From assembly GCA_944326545.1 (NCBI GenBank), contig CALVEH010000003.1, positions 1 through 64,000 of the forward strand: a stretch of 64,000 nucleotides of DNA, read 5' to 3'. This DNA is from Candidatus Gastranaerophilales bacterium (lineage in GTDB: Bacteria; Cyanobacteriota; Vampirovibrionia; Gastranaerophilales; Gastranaerophilaceae). Below are positions 27,466 to 36,494 of this stretch, piece by piece. The notes under the pieces were generated by a model. That model was not told where the DNA came from. It worked only from the letters and a program-made list of their open reading frames with translations, and ran no database searches. Position numbers and translations under genes: made by a program. The number at the start of each line of letters is the position of its first letter. Position 1 is the first letter of the stretch.

Positions 27466-27523
27466 AGGAAGCAGCTTAGCTGCGCTAGTCCCAAAAGATT
27501 GAAAATTTAATAATCAAAAATAT

Positions 27524-27579
<56 letters not shown>

Positions 27580-27597
<18 letters not shown>

Positions 27598-27776
27598 TAT
27601 TTTTTTGTGTTTGTTCGCAGGTTCCACGTTTCGGATTTTTTACGTACTGCGTACTCAAAAATCTCTCACCTGATCCTGATTCGTACGGCTCATTCTTCGC
27701 CTACGACTCAAGACAAATCCTGTCGTTCCGATATTTTTTTGTGTTTGTTCGCAGGTTCCACGTTTCGGATTTTTTA
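27580..27776 (+). repeat. 63-bp direct repeat containing the tRNA-Pro 3' end
   Basis: 27580-27642 and 27714-27776 are identical by eye (offset 134). The repeat starts within the T-arm loop (CAAATCCTGTCGTTCCG) and continues 45 bp past the tRNA. Duplication of a tRNA 3' end is the classic mark of an integrase attachment site, but only 71 bp lie between the copies and no integrase is in the window, so it may be the scar of an excised element. Confidence 0.85.
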
Positions 27777-27801
27777 GATATAAAAACGCTAATTTATAAA
27801 A

Positions 27802-27831
27802 GAAAGACTTTGATAACACAAAGTCTTTCAG
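27802..27831 (-). terminator. terminator for the TRL-like gene
   Basis: GAAAGACTTTG-ATAACA-CAAAGTCTTTC; on the minus strand it is followed by TTTTAT. It lies 40 bp after the stop of the TRL-like gene. Confidence 0.7.
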
Positions 27832-27871
27832 CAACTTAATTACAAATAAAAGCAATACAATTTACAAACAT

Positions 27872-28183
27872 TTAATATCCATAGGCTTCAACTGTAACTT
27901 TTTTATAACCAATAATATTTCTCGTATAAGTATCATAAAAAGCAAGACTTCTAATTTTGCCATTATTCATCGCATCTTTTATTCCGCATTTGCCAAGTGC
28001 TACAAGAGCGAAATAACTGGTACAAGTAGCAGTACCTTTTTTATATGGCCCGGCATTACTTGAACCGGAACCGGGTTCAGTTGCATTCTTATACAACAAG
28101 CCATAGGAACTTTCTGCCATAACAGGCAAAGCTGCTGAAAATCCTAAACATACAAAGCACAATAATACTAACATTTTTTTCAT
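27872..28183 (-). CDS. TRL-like family secreted protein
   Basis: A 103-aa protein with a signal peptide (MKKMLVLLCFVCLGFSAALP, cut near AESS). The mature part fits the TRL-like pattern: GLLYKNATEPG ... KKGTATCTSYFALVALGKCGIKDAMNNGKIRSLAFYDTYTRN ... KKVTVEAYG. TRL-like proteins are small envelope proteins of unknown function. Two cysteines in the mature domain (CTS and GKCG) could form a disulfide. Lone gene with its own terminator. Confidence 0.65.
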   Translation of the reverse strand: MKKMLVLLCFVCLGFSAALPVMAESSYGLLYKNATEPGSGSSNAGPYKKGTATCTSYFALVALGKCGIKDAMNNGKIRSLAFYDTYTRNIIGYKKVTVEAYGY

Positions 28184-28269
28184 ACCTAACTCCTTAAAAA
28201 ATAAACACTACCAGATGACATGATAACCTAACATAGCAACATCGCCAAGTAATTATGCAAAAAAAATAA

Positions 28270-28809
28270 TTAAAATTTACCTAAAAACTCATCTAATGAA
28301 ACTACGCAATCTATTTCTTGTGCAGCAATTTTGTCTTTATATATGTATTCATAAGACTTGTTTTTATTAAAAAACTTTTTTAATGCAGCAGGAGTGCCGT
28401 ATCTTAAATGCAAAGCATCAATAACACATTCTAAAAATTTTATAGGATTCTTTGGTAATTTATCGTAGTTACCATTTTTAAACATAAAAAATTTATTTTG
28501 ATTTCTTATAAATAATTTTTTTAAGTCCAAATTCTTTGTAGAAATTTTTAAAACAACATTATCACTACCTGTACTAATATGGGCTATTAGCATGTCTTTA
28601 AGATTTTCATTATTAACAAAAGCTTTTGACCATTGATTAATATAATTATTTTTTTCAACAGTAAAAACAGCCTGTTTATTAAGAATTCTATCGTGATTTT
28701 GTTTAATGACACCATCACGAAGTATATTGCGGTAATTTTCAGTAGTAGTCAAATGATACAAATAATCAGGTATATTTTTTCTTAAAAAGCCAATTTTCAT
28801 AAAATTCAT
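28270..28809 (-). CDS. hypothetical protein, ART/DarT-like N-terminus
   Basis: A 179-aa basic protein. YLYHLTTTENYRNILRDGVI (residues 16-35) has the 'YH-x-T-x-x-x-N-x-x-x-I-L-x-x-G' start of NAD-binding ADP-ribosyltransferase-fold domains (DarT, DUF4433, RNA 2'-phosphotransferase). It is followed by AVFTVEKNNYINQW, which may be the second NAD-binding strand. The terminal catalytic Glu is not obvious; CVVSLDEF near the C-terminus could supply it. Alternative start MKIGFL at 28800. No antitoxin-like partner is next to it. Function is a hypothesis. Confidence 0.4.
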   Translation of the reverse strand: MNFMKIGFLRKNIPDYLYHLTTTENYRNILRDGVIKQNHDRILNKQAVFTVEKNNYINQWSKAFVNNENLKDMLIAHISTGSDNVVLKISTKNLDLKKLFIRNQNKFFMFKNGNYDKLPKNPIKFLECVIDALHLRYGTPAALKKFFNKNKSYEYIYKDKIAAQEIDCVVSLDEFLGKF

Positions 28810-28933
28810 TCTAGGTAAGACCTTTAATCAAAAACTTTTACAAAAATAAAGTAGAAAAATAATAAAAATTGCTATTAAAAAAAGTATAGTCAAATTATTT
28901 TATGTTAAAATTGCTATATAACTTAAACAATTT

Positions 28934-29050
28934 GTCGGGATGTAGCAAGGACTCCGTTTGGAACGATTAAGTATCGTTACAAATGGAGGTAGGCGAATCA
29001 GAAAGCTTGCTTTGTGTGAGCCGTATTAGAATTACCAAACTACGCCTGAC
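28934..29050 (+). repeat. diverged structured unit D before tRNA-Pro(CGG)
   Basis: Begins GTCGGGATGTAGC, the same as the tRNA at 29178, then ACTCC and a long hairpin: CTCC-g-TTTG/CAAA-t-GGAG enclosing AACGAT-TAAGT-ATCGTT (28952-28988). It ends CTACGCCTGAC, which can pair with the 5' GTCGGG..GTAG, closing a 117-nt fold. The design matches units B and C, but the sequence of the cassette has drifted. Confidence 0.6.
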
Positions 29051-29055
29051 ATAAA

Positions 29056-29161
29056 AAACTAAATAATTCGTCGGGATGTAGCGCAGTTTGACTCTGCCGA
29101 ATAAAAATAACTAAATGTTATTTTTATGAGAGGTAGCACCGTAGGTGCGCTACCCTATGAG
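29056..29161 (+). repeat. structured unit C before tRNA-Pro(CGG)
   Basis: A 106-bp unit: a 35-bp copy (29056-29090) of the tRNA leader and first 18 tRNA bases (again at 29162-29196), then the cassette at 29091, then GGTAGC-ACC-GTA-GGT-GC-GCTACC (29132-29154), a fold-back that continues the tRNA sequence in degenerate form. Confidence 0.9.
29091..29132 (+). repeat. hairpin cassette, copy C
   Basis: ACTCTGCCGA, stem TAAAAATAAC/GTTATTTTTA around TAAAT, then TGAGAG. Compared with copies A and B the stem differs on both sides at several positions while pairing is kept. Confidence 0.85.
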
Positions 29162-29177
29162 AAACTAAATAATTCGT

Positions 29178-29254
29178 CGGGATGTAGCGCAGTTTGGTAG
29201 CGCACCGTGTTCGGGTCGCGGGGGTCGCAAGTTCGAATCTTGTCATCCCGACCA
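29178..29254 (+). tRNA. tRNA-Pro (anticodon CGG)
   Basis: Acceptor CGGGATG/CATCCCG, D-arm GCGC/GCGC, anticodon stem CCGTG/CGCGG around TTCGGGT (anticodon CGG), T-arm GCAAG-TTCGAAT-CTTGT; discriminator A at 29251 followed by CCA in the DNA. An intrinsic terminator follows. Two structured units lie immediately upstream, as for the other tRNA-Pro gene. Confidence 0.92.
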
Positions 29255-29259
29255 TTTAG

Positions 29260-29291
29260 AAAAAAGGCTTCAATTTCTTGAAGCCTTTTTA
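29260..29291. terminator. bidirectional terminator
   Basis: GGCTTCAA-TTTC-TTGAAGCC flanked by A and T runs, between tRNA-Pro(CGG) and the convergent GH38 gene. Confidence 0.9.
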
Positions 29292-29301
29292 AATTAATAA
29301 A

Positions 29302-31755
29302 TTAATTTATTTTAATCAACAATGTCACAAAGGAATTTGCATCTATAAAAGAATCCTCATATTTGTTAGTTAGATTTTCCATCGCATCAGTATAATAAAT
29401 TCCATTATTTTTTATAGATGTTTTAAATTCAATCTTTTGTTTAATATCTGACTTGTTTAAAAATCTTATTATCAAATCACCATTTTGTGATAATTTTGCG
29501 GTACTCAAAAGAATATTTGAATTACCAGAAGAAATGCAATCATCAAAACTTTGTAAATCAGCTTCTAATAGAATAGAAGATTGATAGAACTTTTCAACAT
29601 CGGACTCAAAATCTTTTATATCATTTTTAAAACCAATAGCAAACCTTGCAGAATTATCACCTATTAATTGCAAATCAGGAGTTGGCAAAGGCGGGCCTGC
29701 TGGAGTTCCCCTTGTTGGATTATGTGGATTAGAAATAGTACCTGTTGAACGGAGCAATGTAAGTCTCAATTTGTTTTTAAATACTTCGTATTCTTGCAAA
29801 CCTTCTGTAATAAATCCAACATCTTTAGTAAATAACAATTTTTGAAACGGAGCGGTATTATGTTTTAACTCAATACCTCTTGGAGCAGGAATCAATGAAT
29901 AAATATCATAATCCGCATCAAAAGTTCTTTTTACATATCCTGCTAAATCATCAGAGACCGTTTCTGTCACAGGATTATCAAGATTAAACTCAACTTGCAA
30001 AATATGGTCTTTGCTTTTGTTATTCCAATTTAAATTAAACTCAATAAAATCATTTTGATTTTGTAGAACAACATCTAATTTTAAAATATGTTTTTTTACT
30101 TTTTTGGAACGTCCTGTATCATTTGAAAACTCAGGTATAAAAATTTCAAAAGTAAGCTCTAAAATTGATTGTATGTGACCTTCTTGTTTAATCTTAGAAC
30201 GCAATAATTTTGAATTAATCGACTTGTCATTTTTTAATGCACCAAAATTATAACTGTCACCAATATCAGCTCTATCAATAAAATTAATAAAATTCTTGTA
30301 TATTTTATTTTTTAACTTATCTTTTAAGAACAATACGCCATTTTGAACCTCAAGAGAAATTTTGGCATTTTCAATATGGTTATTAGAAATTTTAAGTTCA
30401 GAGTTTTTATTCAAATTGTTATTATCAATTTTTTGAATAGAGAAAGGTTTTATATCTTTTAAATCAACTAAATATTCATATAAATTTGTATAATCCTCAG
30501 TTATAGGAATTTGGTTGATATCGTAAACTTTACACAAAGGAAAACCCTTTTGCGTAGATAAAAGTTGAGCGTTATAAAATTTATCTAACTTTTTATCTGT
30601 TTTAATTTTTAATGCACCGCTAAAGGTAAAATTAGAAAGATTTATAACAGAAAGAGAATTGTTTGAATACAAATTTCTTCTTATAGAATTTAAAACAGCA
30701 TTAGAGGCCTCTGAGACCTTTTTAAAACGCATTTTGTTTTCTTTATGAACATTATCAACACTACAGCCATAAATACTGTCATGAGGATGATTTTTAATTA
30801 ATAATTTGTAAATATAATCAATCTCATTTTGATAATTATTCTTTTTATCCAATAAAGAACAAAAAGCTTGTAAAGGCTGAATAAAACGAGATAATTGCCA
30901 CTGATAAATTGAATTTTGTTGTTTTAAATCAATTCTCGAAGAATATACTCCGGGCAAGATAAAATTACGTTTTGTATCTCTAAACTCAGTATTTATATTT
31001 TTCTTATAATTGTTGTTTACTTTTTCTAAATATTCAAAAGGAGTAGACAGAATAATCTCATAATCATCTAAATACTTTGAAACTTCTTTAATTTGATTTT
31101 TTATATCAGAAGCAGCAGCAAGATGATCAGCCCCAAGTGGCAACAAGATAAAGTCAGAAGAATACTTGGAAATTCTATCCAGTGTTCTTTTCAACATTGC
31201 AGCCTTTTTTTCATAAGAAACAGGAGCACTAAAATAATCGTGAAAATATCCTTCAATAAGATAAGTTGATTTAAGCCCCCTAAATAAAAATTCAGATTCT
31301 AACTCCCCGAGTCCTCTCCAAAATACAGCGTTTTTAATATCAAAATATTTGACAATCTGAGGAATATAACAACTATGACCAAAAGTATCAGCATGATAAG
31401 CAATAAAATCATTGCACCCAAAATCATTAGAATATTTTATACCCAACTGCAAATTTTTAATTAAGGACTCAGCATCAACAAGAAAACTGTCAGTAGAACA
31501 AAAATACGGTCCAATAAAAAGTTTTTTATCGGCTATTAATTTTCTTACAGCACTTTCAGATTGTGGTTTTATTTCCAAATAATCTTCCAAAGCCAAGGTT
31601 TGACCATCAAAATAAAAAGTCTCAAGCTCATTGCTGAGCAACTTATTTATGACATCATCAAAAACCTCAACTAATCTGAGTCTAAACTCTTCAAATTCTC
31701 TGTACCACTCTCTATCCCAGTGTGTATGTATGTATGCAAAAACTTTCTTTTTCAT
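29302..31755 (-). CDS. GH38 alpha-mannosidase-type glycosidase
   Basis: An 817-aa family 38 glycoside hydrolase, like MngB and other bacterial alpha-mannosidases. Zinc site HTHWDREWY (residues 10-18), nucleophile Asp in HADTFGHSCY (about 120-128), third zinc motif NHPHDSIYGCSVDNVH (about 320). The middle helical domain and the C-terminal beta domains (PTRGTPAGPPLPTPDL) follow family layout. It has no signal peptide, so it acts in the cytosol on imported mannosides or 2-O-glycosylated derivatives. No PTS or transporter is beside it. Divergent from the SNase/PLD gene with about 90 bp between. Confidence 0.9.
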   Translation of the reverse strand: MKKKVFAYIHTHWDREWYREFEEFRLRLVEVFDDVINKLLSNELETFYFDGQTLALEDYLEIKPQSESAVRKLIADKKLFIGPYFCSTDSFLVDAESLIKNLQLGIKYSNDFGCNDFIAYHADTFGHSCYIPQIVKYFDIKNAVFWRGLGELESEFLFRGLKSTYLIEGYFHDYFSAPVSYEKKAAMLKRTLDRISKYSSDFILLPLGADHLAAASDIKNQIKEVSKYLDDYEIILSTPFEYLEKVNNNYKKNINTEFRDTKRNFILPGVYSSRIDLKQQNSIYQWQLSRFIQPLQAFCSLLDKKNNYQNEIDYIYKLLIKNHPHDSIYGCSVDNVHKENKMRFKKVSEASNAVLNSIRRNLYSNNSLSVINLSNFTFSGALKIKTDKKLDKFYNAQLLSTQKGFPLCKVYDINQIPITEDYTNLYEYLVDLKDIKPFSIQKIDNNNLNKNSELKISNNHIENAKISLEVQNGVLFLKDKLKNKIYKNFINFIDRADIGDSYNFGALKNDKSINSKLLRSKIKQEGHIQSILELTFEIFIPEFSNDTGRSKKVKKHILKLDVVLQNQNDFIEFNLNWNNKSKDHILQVEFNLDNPVTETVSDDLAGYVKRTFDADYDIYSLIPAPRGIELKHNTAPFQKLLFTKDVGFITEGLQEYEVFKNKLRLTLLRSTGTISNPHNPTRGTPAGPPLPTPDLQLIGDNSARFAIGFKNDIKDFESDVEKFYQSSILLEADLQSFDDCISSGNSNILLSTAKLSQNGDLIIRFLNKSDIKQKIEFKTSIKNNGIYYTDAMENLTNKYEDSFIDANSFVTLLIKIN

Positions 31756-31814
31756 AATCCAATATTAATGTATATATTTATTTACGCAAAAAAATTAAAC
31801 AAAGTTTACCAAGT

Positions 31815-31842
31815 TTTACATCTATGTAATTTAAAATATAAT
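31815..31842 (+). promoter_or_regulatory. promoter placed for a leaderless mRNA
   Basis: TTTACA, 16-nt spacer, TATAAT (31837-31842), then exactly six bases before the ATG at 31849, so the predicted +1 is the A of the start codon. No ribosome-binding site is seen. Confidence 0.6.
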
Positions 31843-31848
31843 GTTGCC

Positions 31849-33681
31849 ATGAAAAAAGCATTAACAATAGCAATACTTTTAGCTATATTTTGTGTCGTCG
31901 CATTCTTTTCATTAAACAAACCCAAAACACACAAAGTTTTGAAAGTGCTGAGCTGTACAGAGTTTTACGTTGACTTTAACGACAATGAAATATCTGACAC
32001 AAACGAACTTGTTCAGCTCAAACAATATGATACAGAACCACAAAATTATAGCCAAGCCGATATATTAAAACTCAACTATCTTGGCAAAAATTTTGCCACG
32101 CAAAAATTGCTAAACCAAAATGTAGAAATAATCAAAAACGAAAAAACAAGCGTATTAATCGAAAATTCAAACGAAGATTATACCGAACTTATAGAAAATA
32201 AAGGCTACGTAGTAACAGAAACAAATAAAGAAACTGTTTCTAAAAATATAAAATACGCAACTACACTCAACCTTGTAAGCTATAACTCAAAAAGTAACAA
32301 ATATCACAAACTCGACTGCAAATACGCAGCTAGTTCGCCAAATATAGAAATAATTCCACAAAAACAATTACCCAAATCAGCACAGCCCTGCAAAAACTGT
32401 TTTAAAAAAGAGGAAAATAAATCAACCAAAAACCAAAATCATAAAGAAAAAACAAAATACCCTCGTGAAGTTTACGAAAAATACGCCCCAATATACAAAG
32501 ACAATTATATTGAACTGTACGTAACTGATTTTACAAAATACTATTACCCATCAACAAAATGCCTTACAACAGCTTGTAAATCACTGTTGAATGAAATAAA
32601 CAACGCTAAACAATCCATTGATTTTGCAATATATGGTATAGATAGACAACCCGAAATAACAAAAGCTATTTTAAATGCACAAAAAAGAGGAGTAAAAATT
32701 AGGTTTGTTTACGATACGAACAAAAACGGATCAACTATTTATAAAGAAACAGTTGAATTAGCACAAAAAATCAAAACCAATAAAAGAGACATTGACTACG
32801 CAGACTCCATATTGCAAGAAGAAACAAAATCAGTCAAAGACGCAATTATGCATAACAAATTTTTTATCTTTGACAATAAAAAAGTATGGACTGGCTCTGC
32901 GAACATTACATACACAGATTTATCAGGGTTTAATGCAAATTCTGCAGTACTAATAAAATCAGAAATTATAGCAAAAATATTTCTTAAAGAATTTGAGCAG
33001 ATGTACAACGGAAAATTCCACGCATATAAAGATCAAACCGTTGAAAACACGACAACTTTGGATAAATCAAAAATATCTGTATACTTTTCTCCTCAAGATA
33101 AAATAATAACAAAGCATGTTATATCACTTATTAATGATGCACATAAGTATGTTTATATCCCTGTTTTTGTAATAACACACAAAGGATTCAACACAGCACT
33201 ACTTAACGCAAAAAGCAGAGGCGTCGATGTAAAAGTCATCGTTGACGCAACATCTGCAAGTCAAAAATATTCATCTGTAAAATTTTTGAGAGAAAACAAA
33301 ATACCGGTAAAAGTTGAAAACAGGGCAGGTAAAATGCATATGAAATCAATAATAATTGATGATAAATATTCAATAATAGGTTCAATGAATTTTACAAAAA
33401 GCGGAGAACGATATAACGATGAAAATATTTTAATAATAGAAAATCATCAACTAACACAATCATTCAAAAAAGAATTTTTACATTTTTGGTCATCAATCCC
33501 AGAAAAATGGTTGTACAAAAACCCTGGAGCAGAATCACACAATTCTATCAATTCTTGCTATGACGGAGTTGATAATGATTTTGACGAAAAAACAGACATG
33601 ATGGATGACTCTTGTAACTTCAAATTAAGAAAACAAAATCTCCCCACAAAGACTAATCAATTAACTAATGTTAAAGATTAG
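31849..33681 (+). CDS. SNase-like / double phospholipase-D-motif exported protein
   Basis: A 610-aa protein: N-terminal membrane anchor or signal (residues 5-24); a domain resembling staphylococcal nuclease/thermonuclease (VLSCTEFYVDFND ... FATQKLLNQNVEI); a small cysteine motif YHKLDCKYA...CKNCF (about 151-185) as seen beside such nucleases; two HKD motifs, HNKFFIFD (334) with GSANIT and HMKSIIIDD (496) with GSMNFT; and a C-terminal YDGVDNDFDEKTD (about 570), an acidic MopE/calcium-loop-like tail. Two HKD motifs form one active site, so it is likely an exported nuclease or phospholipase. An upstream in-frame start inside the GH38 gene is unlikely. Confidence 0.75.
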   Translation: MKKALTIAILLAIFCVVAFFSLNKPKTHKVLKVLSCTEFYVDFNDNEISDTNELVQLKQYDTEPQNYSQADILKLNYLGKNFATQKLLNQNVEIIKNEKTSVLIENSNEDYTELIENKGYVVTETNKETVSKNIKYATTLNLVSYNSKSNKYHKLDCKYAASSPNIEIIPQKQLPKSAQPCKNCFKKEENKSTKNQNHKEKTKYPREVYEKYAPIYKDNYIELYVTDFTKYYYPSTKCLTTACKSLLNEINNAKQSIDFAIYGIDRQPEITKAILNAQKRGVKIRFVYDTNKNGSTIYKETVELAQKIKTNKRDIDYADSILQEETKSVKDAIMHNKFFIFDNKKVWTGSANITYTDLSGFNANSAVLIKSEIIAKIFLKEFEQMYNGKFHAYKDQTVENTTTLDKSKISVYFSPQDKIITKHVISLINDAHKYVYIPVFVITHKGFNTALLNAKSRGVDVKVIVDATSASQKYSSVKFLRENKIPVKVENRAGKMHMKSIIIDDKYSIIGSMNFTKSGERYNDENILIIENHQLTQSFKKEFLHFWSSIPEKWLYKNPGAESHNSINSCYDGVDNDFDEKTDMMDDSCNFKLRKQNLPTKTNQLTNVKD

Positions 33682-33712
33682 TCATAATTATGATTTATTG
33701 TAAAATATAAGT

Positions 33713-35584
33713 ATGTTTAAAAAATTTTTACTAATAATTTTTATATTCATAATCAACATTTTTAATTGGGCAGGAGCAACAGAGGTTTACAAAATTAATT
33801 CGATTAACTTTGACAACTCTGACAATGTAGTTTTTCTTGGCTCTTCATCAAATGTTCAATACATAAATGTAAAATCAATGAAACTGTCAAATCCGGACAG
33901 AATCTGTTTTGATGTAGAAAATGCAGTATTAACAAGACCAAATACCAGTTGGACCTTTAAAAACAGTGACATAAAACAATTTAAAATTTCACAATTTACA
34001 ACAAATCCAAATGTGGTAAGAGTTGTTATAACATACAATAAAAACTTCAATGTTAACAAACTCAGACTGCATCGAGTAGATAACAATATAATAATTTCAT
34101 ATAACAAACATCTTTTTACCCAAAGTGACCTGAGAAATGTTTATAATGATGAAAAATCTACCGAAAATTACTATGAATATACAACATTCACAGAAGATGA
34201 AAAAAATACACAATCAACACAAGCAACCAATAATGTTAGAACACCTGAAGCAATAGCTGTACAAAAAGCATTTAACTCCAAAGGTGAACTGATAAAGCCG
34301 GATGCTTCTAAAATTTTAATTAAAGAACAGCCCGTCTCAAAGTTAAAATCGGCATTTTATGTAAATAGAATAGATGTAAAACGTGGCAACGCTCTTATAA
34401 GAGGTATCGGCTCTATTTCAATAGAGAAGCCTTTTATTATGACTAATCCGGACAGACTCGTTTTTGATTTACCAAACACATACGTTGCGCAAGATATCCG
34501 CAATCAAGAATATGTACTTGCAGAAAACGAAACAATAAAAATCGGTCAATTCGAACCAACAAAGGCAAGAATTGTAGTCACAACAACAGAACCTGACAAA
34601 TTCAGACCAATATATTCATACGACTCTCAAAGTATATTTTTAGCCCACGATGCAAGAATACTAGGGCTCAAACTTTATGACAAAACATCAGCAATATATA
34701 CATATAGCGCAAAAAAAATTGATGACACAAAAGATGCTTTGCAATTTACATTCACAGAGCCAATAATCCACTCAATTAAAAAATTTGATAACAGGGTAGA
34801 AGTAAATCTATACAACTGCTCAGGCTTTAATCACGAAGCTTATAAAAAGAATCTTAACTCAGAAGTGTTAGCAAAGTTAAGAACAGAAGCTCTTCCAACT
34901 TACGGGATAAAACTCATAATACCTATTGGAAAAACATCCCAAATTAATTTTAAACAAAGCTTTGATAACAAACGCCTTGCTTTGGTTATAGAAACTCCAA
35001 AAGACACAACAATAAACAAATCAGGGCCATTGTTTATAAAACGAAATCCAAATGTAAAAACAATAGTTATCGATGCAGGCCACGGTGGCACTGATGTGGG
35101 TGCAACAAGAGAAGGCATATACGAAAAAGACATAACTTTGGATATGTCAAAACGATTAGAAAAAATTCTGGATAAAAAAGGCTACAATGTCTTGATGATT
35201 AGAGATAAAGATACATATGTATCACTACAAGACAGAGTGAAGTTCACTGAAGACAATGGCGGAGACTTATTCATCAGTATTCACGTTAACTCAAGTGTTA
35301 CACCTGATGGAGTAGGACTTGAAACGCATTATTTCACTCCACAGTCATACGAATTTGCACAAATTGTACACAAAGAGTTTGCAAACGCAATAAAATCAAA
35401 AGATAGAGGATTGTTTAAGTCTAGATTTTATGTTATTAAAAATACAACCTGCCCTTCTATACTTGTAGAAACAGGTTTCATCTCAAATCCTGAAGAAAGA
35501 CAGGAACTTATGACTTCAGAACGAAGACAAAAAACAGCTGAAGCAATAGCTAAAGGAATACAGAAATATTTGGGTAAAGATTAA
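33713..35584 (+). CDS. AMIN-domain N-acetylmuramoyl-L-alanine amidase
   Basis: Exported cell-wall amidase of the AmiC type: signal peptide (residues 1-22, ending NWAGA), two AMIN-like beta domains (about 25-120 and 215-310) that target septal peptidoglycan, and an Amidase_3 catalytic domain (about 446-623). Zinc ligands are in VIDAGHGG, the Glu in GIYEKDITLD and ISIHVNS; the catalytic Glu is in LVETGFISNPEE. It cleaves the bond between muramic acid and L-Ala during daughter-cell separation. Its stop overlaps the murI start by one base, coupling two wall genes. Confidence 0.93.
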   Translation: MFKKFLLIIFIFIINIFNWAGATEVYKINSINFDNSDNVVFLGSSSNVQYINVKSMKLSNPDRICFDVENAVLTRPNTSWTFKNSDIKQFKISQFTTNPNVVRVVITYNKNFNVNKLRLHRVDNNIIISYNKHLFTQSDLRNVYNDEKSTENYYEYTTFTEDEKNTQSTQATNNVRTPEAIAVQKAFNSKGELIKPDASKILIKEQPVSKLKSAFYVNRIDVKRGNALIRGIGSISIEKPFIMTNPDRLVFDLPNTYVAQDIRNQEYVLAENETIKIGQFEPTKARIVVTTTEPDKFRPIYSYDSQSIFLAHDARILGLKLYDKTSAIYTYSAKKIDDTKDALQFTFTEPIIHSIKKFDNRVEVNLYNCSGFNHEAYKKNLNSEVLAKLRTEALPTYGIKLIIPIGKTSQINFKQSFDNKRLALVIETPKDTTINKSGPLFIKRNPNVKTIVIDAGHGGTDVGATREGIYEKDITLDMSKRLEKILDKKGYNVLMIRDKDTYVSLQDRVKFTEDNGGDLFISIHVNSSVTPDGVGLETHYFTPQSYEFAQIVHKEFANAIKSKDRGLFKSRFYVIKNTTCPSILVETGFISNPEERQELMTSERRQKTAEAIAKGIQKYLGKD

Positions 35585-36390
35585 TGGAAGGTTTTGAAAA
35601 CAAAAATAGAGATTATGCTATTGGAGTGATGGATTCCGGAGTTGGAGGTTTAACCGTTTTAAAGCAGCTTCTTAACGTTATGCCGGAAGAAAGCTATATC
35701 TATTTTGGAGATACTCAAAATTTGCCATATGGAAGCAAATCAAAAGACGAGCTTATAAAAATCGTTAAAGAAATTTTTGAATTTTTTGAAACTCAAAACG
35801 TAAAAGCAGTAGTTTTAGCTTGTAATACTACTTCTGCAACAGCGTATGAAGAATTGAAAGACAAATACTCCTTTAAAATCTACCCTCTCATACAAAGTGT
35901 AGCAAAATGTATTGCCAAAGATAAAAGTATAGAACGACTTGGAGTTATGGCAACAGAAGCTACTGTTAAAACCCAAACATACACTAAAGAATTTAGGAAA
36001 AACAATCCAAACATAAAAATCATAGAACAAGCTTGTCCTCTATGGGTACCAATAGTAGAAAAAACTCTCACACAATATGATGAAAAGCAAATTATGACAG
36101 ATTATTTAAAAGATATAATTGCATTCAATCCCCAAAAAGTTATACTCGGCTGCACACATTATCCATATTTGATTGATACAATATCAAAATACGCAAAAAG
36201 AGAACTTTTCATAAACCCTGCAAAAATATTTGCAGAGTATATTAAAGAAGACCTAACATTAAATGATATGAGAACAACAAAAGAACAAAGTTCTGTTCAC
36301 TACTGCGCAAGCTCTGATCCTGAACATTTTAAGCACAATGCGCAGATGTTTTTACAAATAGAAGAAGAACCTGAACTTGTAGAATTATAA
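35584..36390 (+). CDS. murI: glutamate racemase
   Basis: Makes D-glutamate for peptidoglycan. IGVMDSGVGGLTVLKQL, IYFGDTQNLPYGSK, catalytic VLACNTTSATA (first Cys) and ILGCTHYPYL (second Cys) are all present at family spacing. 268 aa is normal. It overlaps amiC by one base (TAATG). A terminator follows about 80 bp downstream; in that gap a 19-codon ORF (36414-36473) is possible but unsupported. Confidence 0.95.
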   Translation: MEGFENKNRDYAIGVMDSGVGGLTVLKQLLNVMPEESYIYFGDTQNLPYGSKSKDELIKIVKEIFEFFETQNVKAVVLACNTTSATAYEELKDKYSFKIYPLIQSVAKCIAKDKSIERLGVMATEATVKTQTYTKEFRKNNPNIKIIEQACPLWVPIVEKTLTQYDEKQIMTDYLKDIIAFNPQKVILGCTHYPYLIDTISKYAKRELFINPAKIFAEYIKEDLTLNDMRTTKEQSSVHYCASSDPEHFKHNAQMFLQIEEEPELVEL

Positions 36391-36471
36391 ACTTTTGTTA
36401 AGAATAGGCAATTATGGAAGAGAAAAATACTTTATTAAAGTATGAAAGCTCTCTCTTCTTATTTAAATTTT

Positions 36472-36494
36472 AAGACCCGATAGGGTCTTTTTTT
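36472..36494. terminator. terminator after murI
   Basis: AAGACCC-GATA-GGGTCTT followed by eight T; it abuts the convergent yqeK stop. Confidence 0.85.

Larger units (their letters stand above)
27285..27500 (+). repeat. two tandem 108-bp units before tRNA-Pro(GGG)
   Basis: Units 27285-27392 and 27393-27500 have the same length and differ by only two bases by eye. Each begins GAAAATTTAATAATCAAAAA plus TATCGGGAC, the same leader and first bases as the tRNA-Pro gene at 27524, then carries the hairpin cassette (27316-27357; 27424-27465). Each ends in AGCAGCTTAGCTGCGCTAGTCCC-like sequence, whose GTCCC can pair with the GGGAC copied from the tRNA. The third leader copy (27501) runs into the real tRNA. 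Confidence 0.9.

Noticed and set aside
27285-27500. CRISPR array
   Set aside because: Only two full units of 108 bp, repeats make up the whole unit, there are no spacers and no cas genes.
28934-29050. Group II intron fragment, because of GTGTGAGCCGTAT
   Set aside because: The partner strand and bulge of domain V are missing, and the ends pair as a tRNA-like unit instead.
36414-36473. 19-codon ORF after murI
   Set aside because: Weak ribosome-binding site, composition not protein-like, directly before the terminator.
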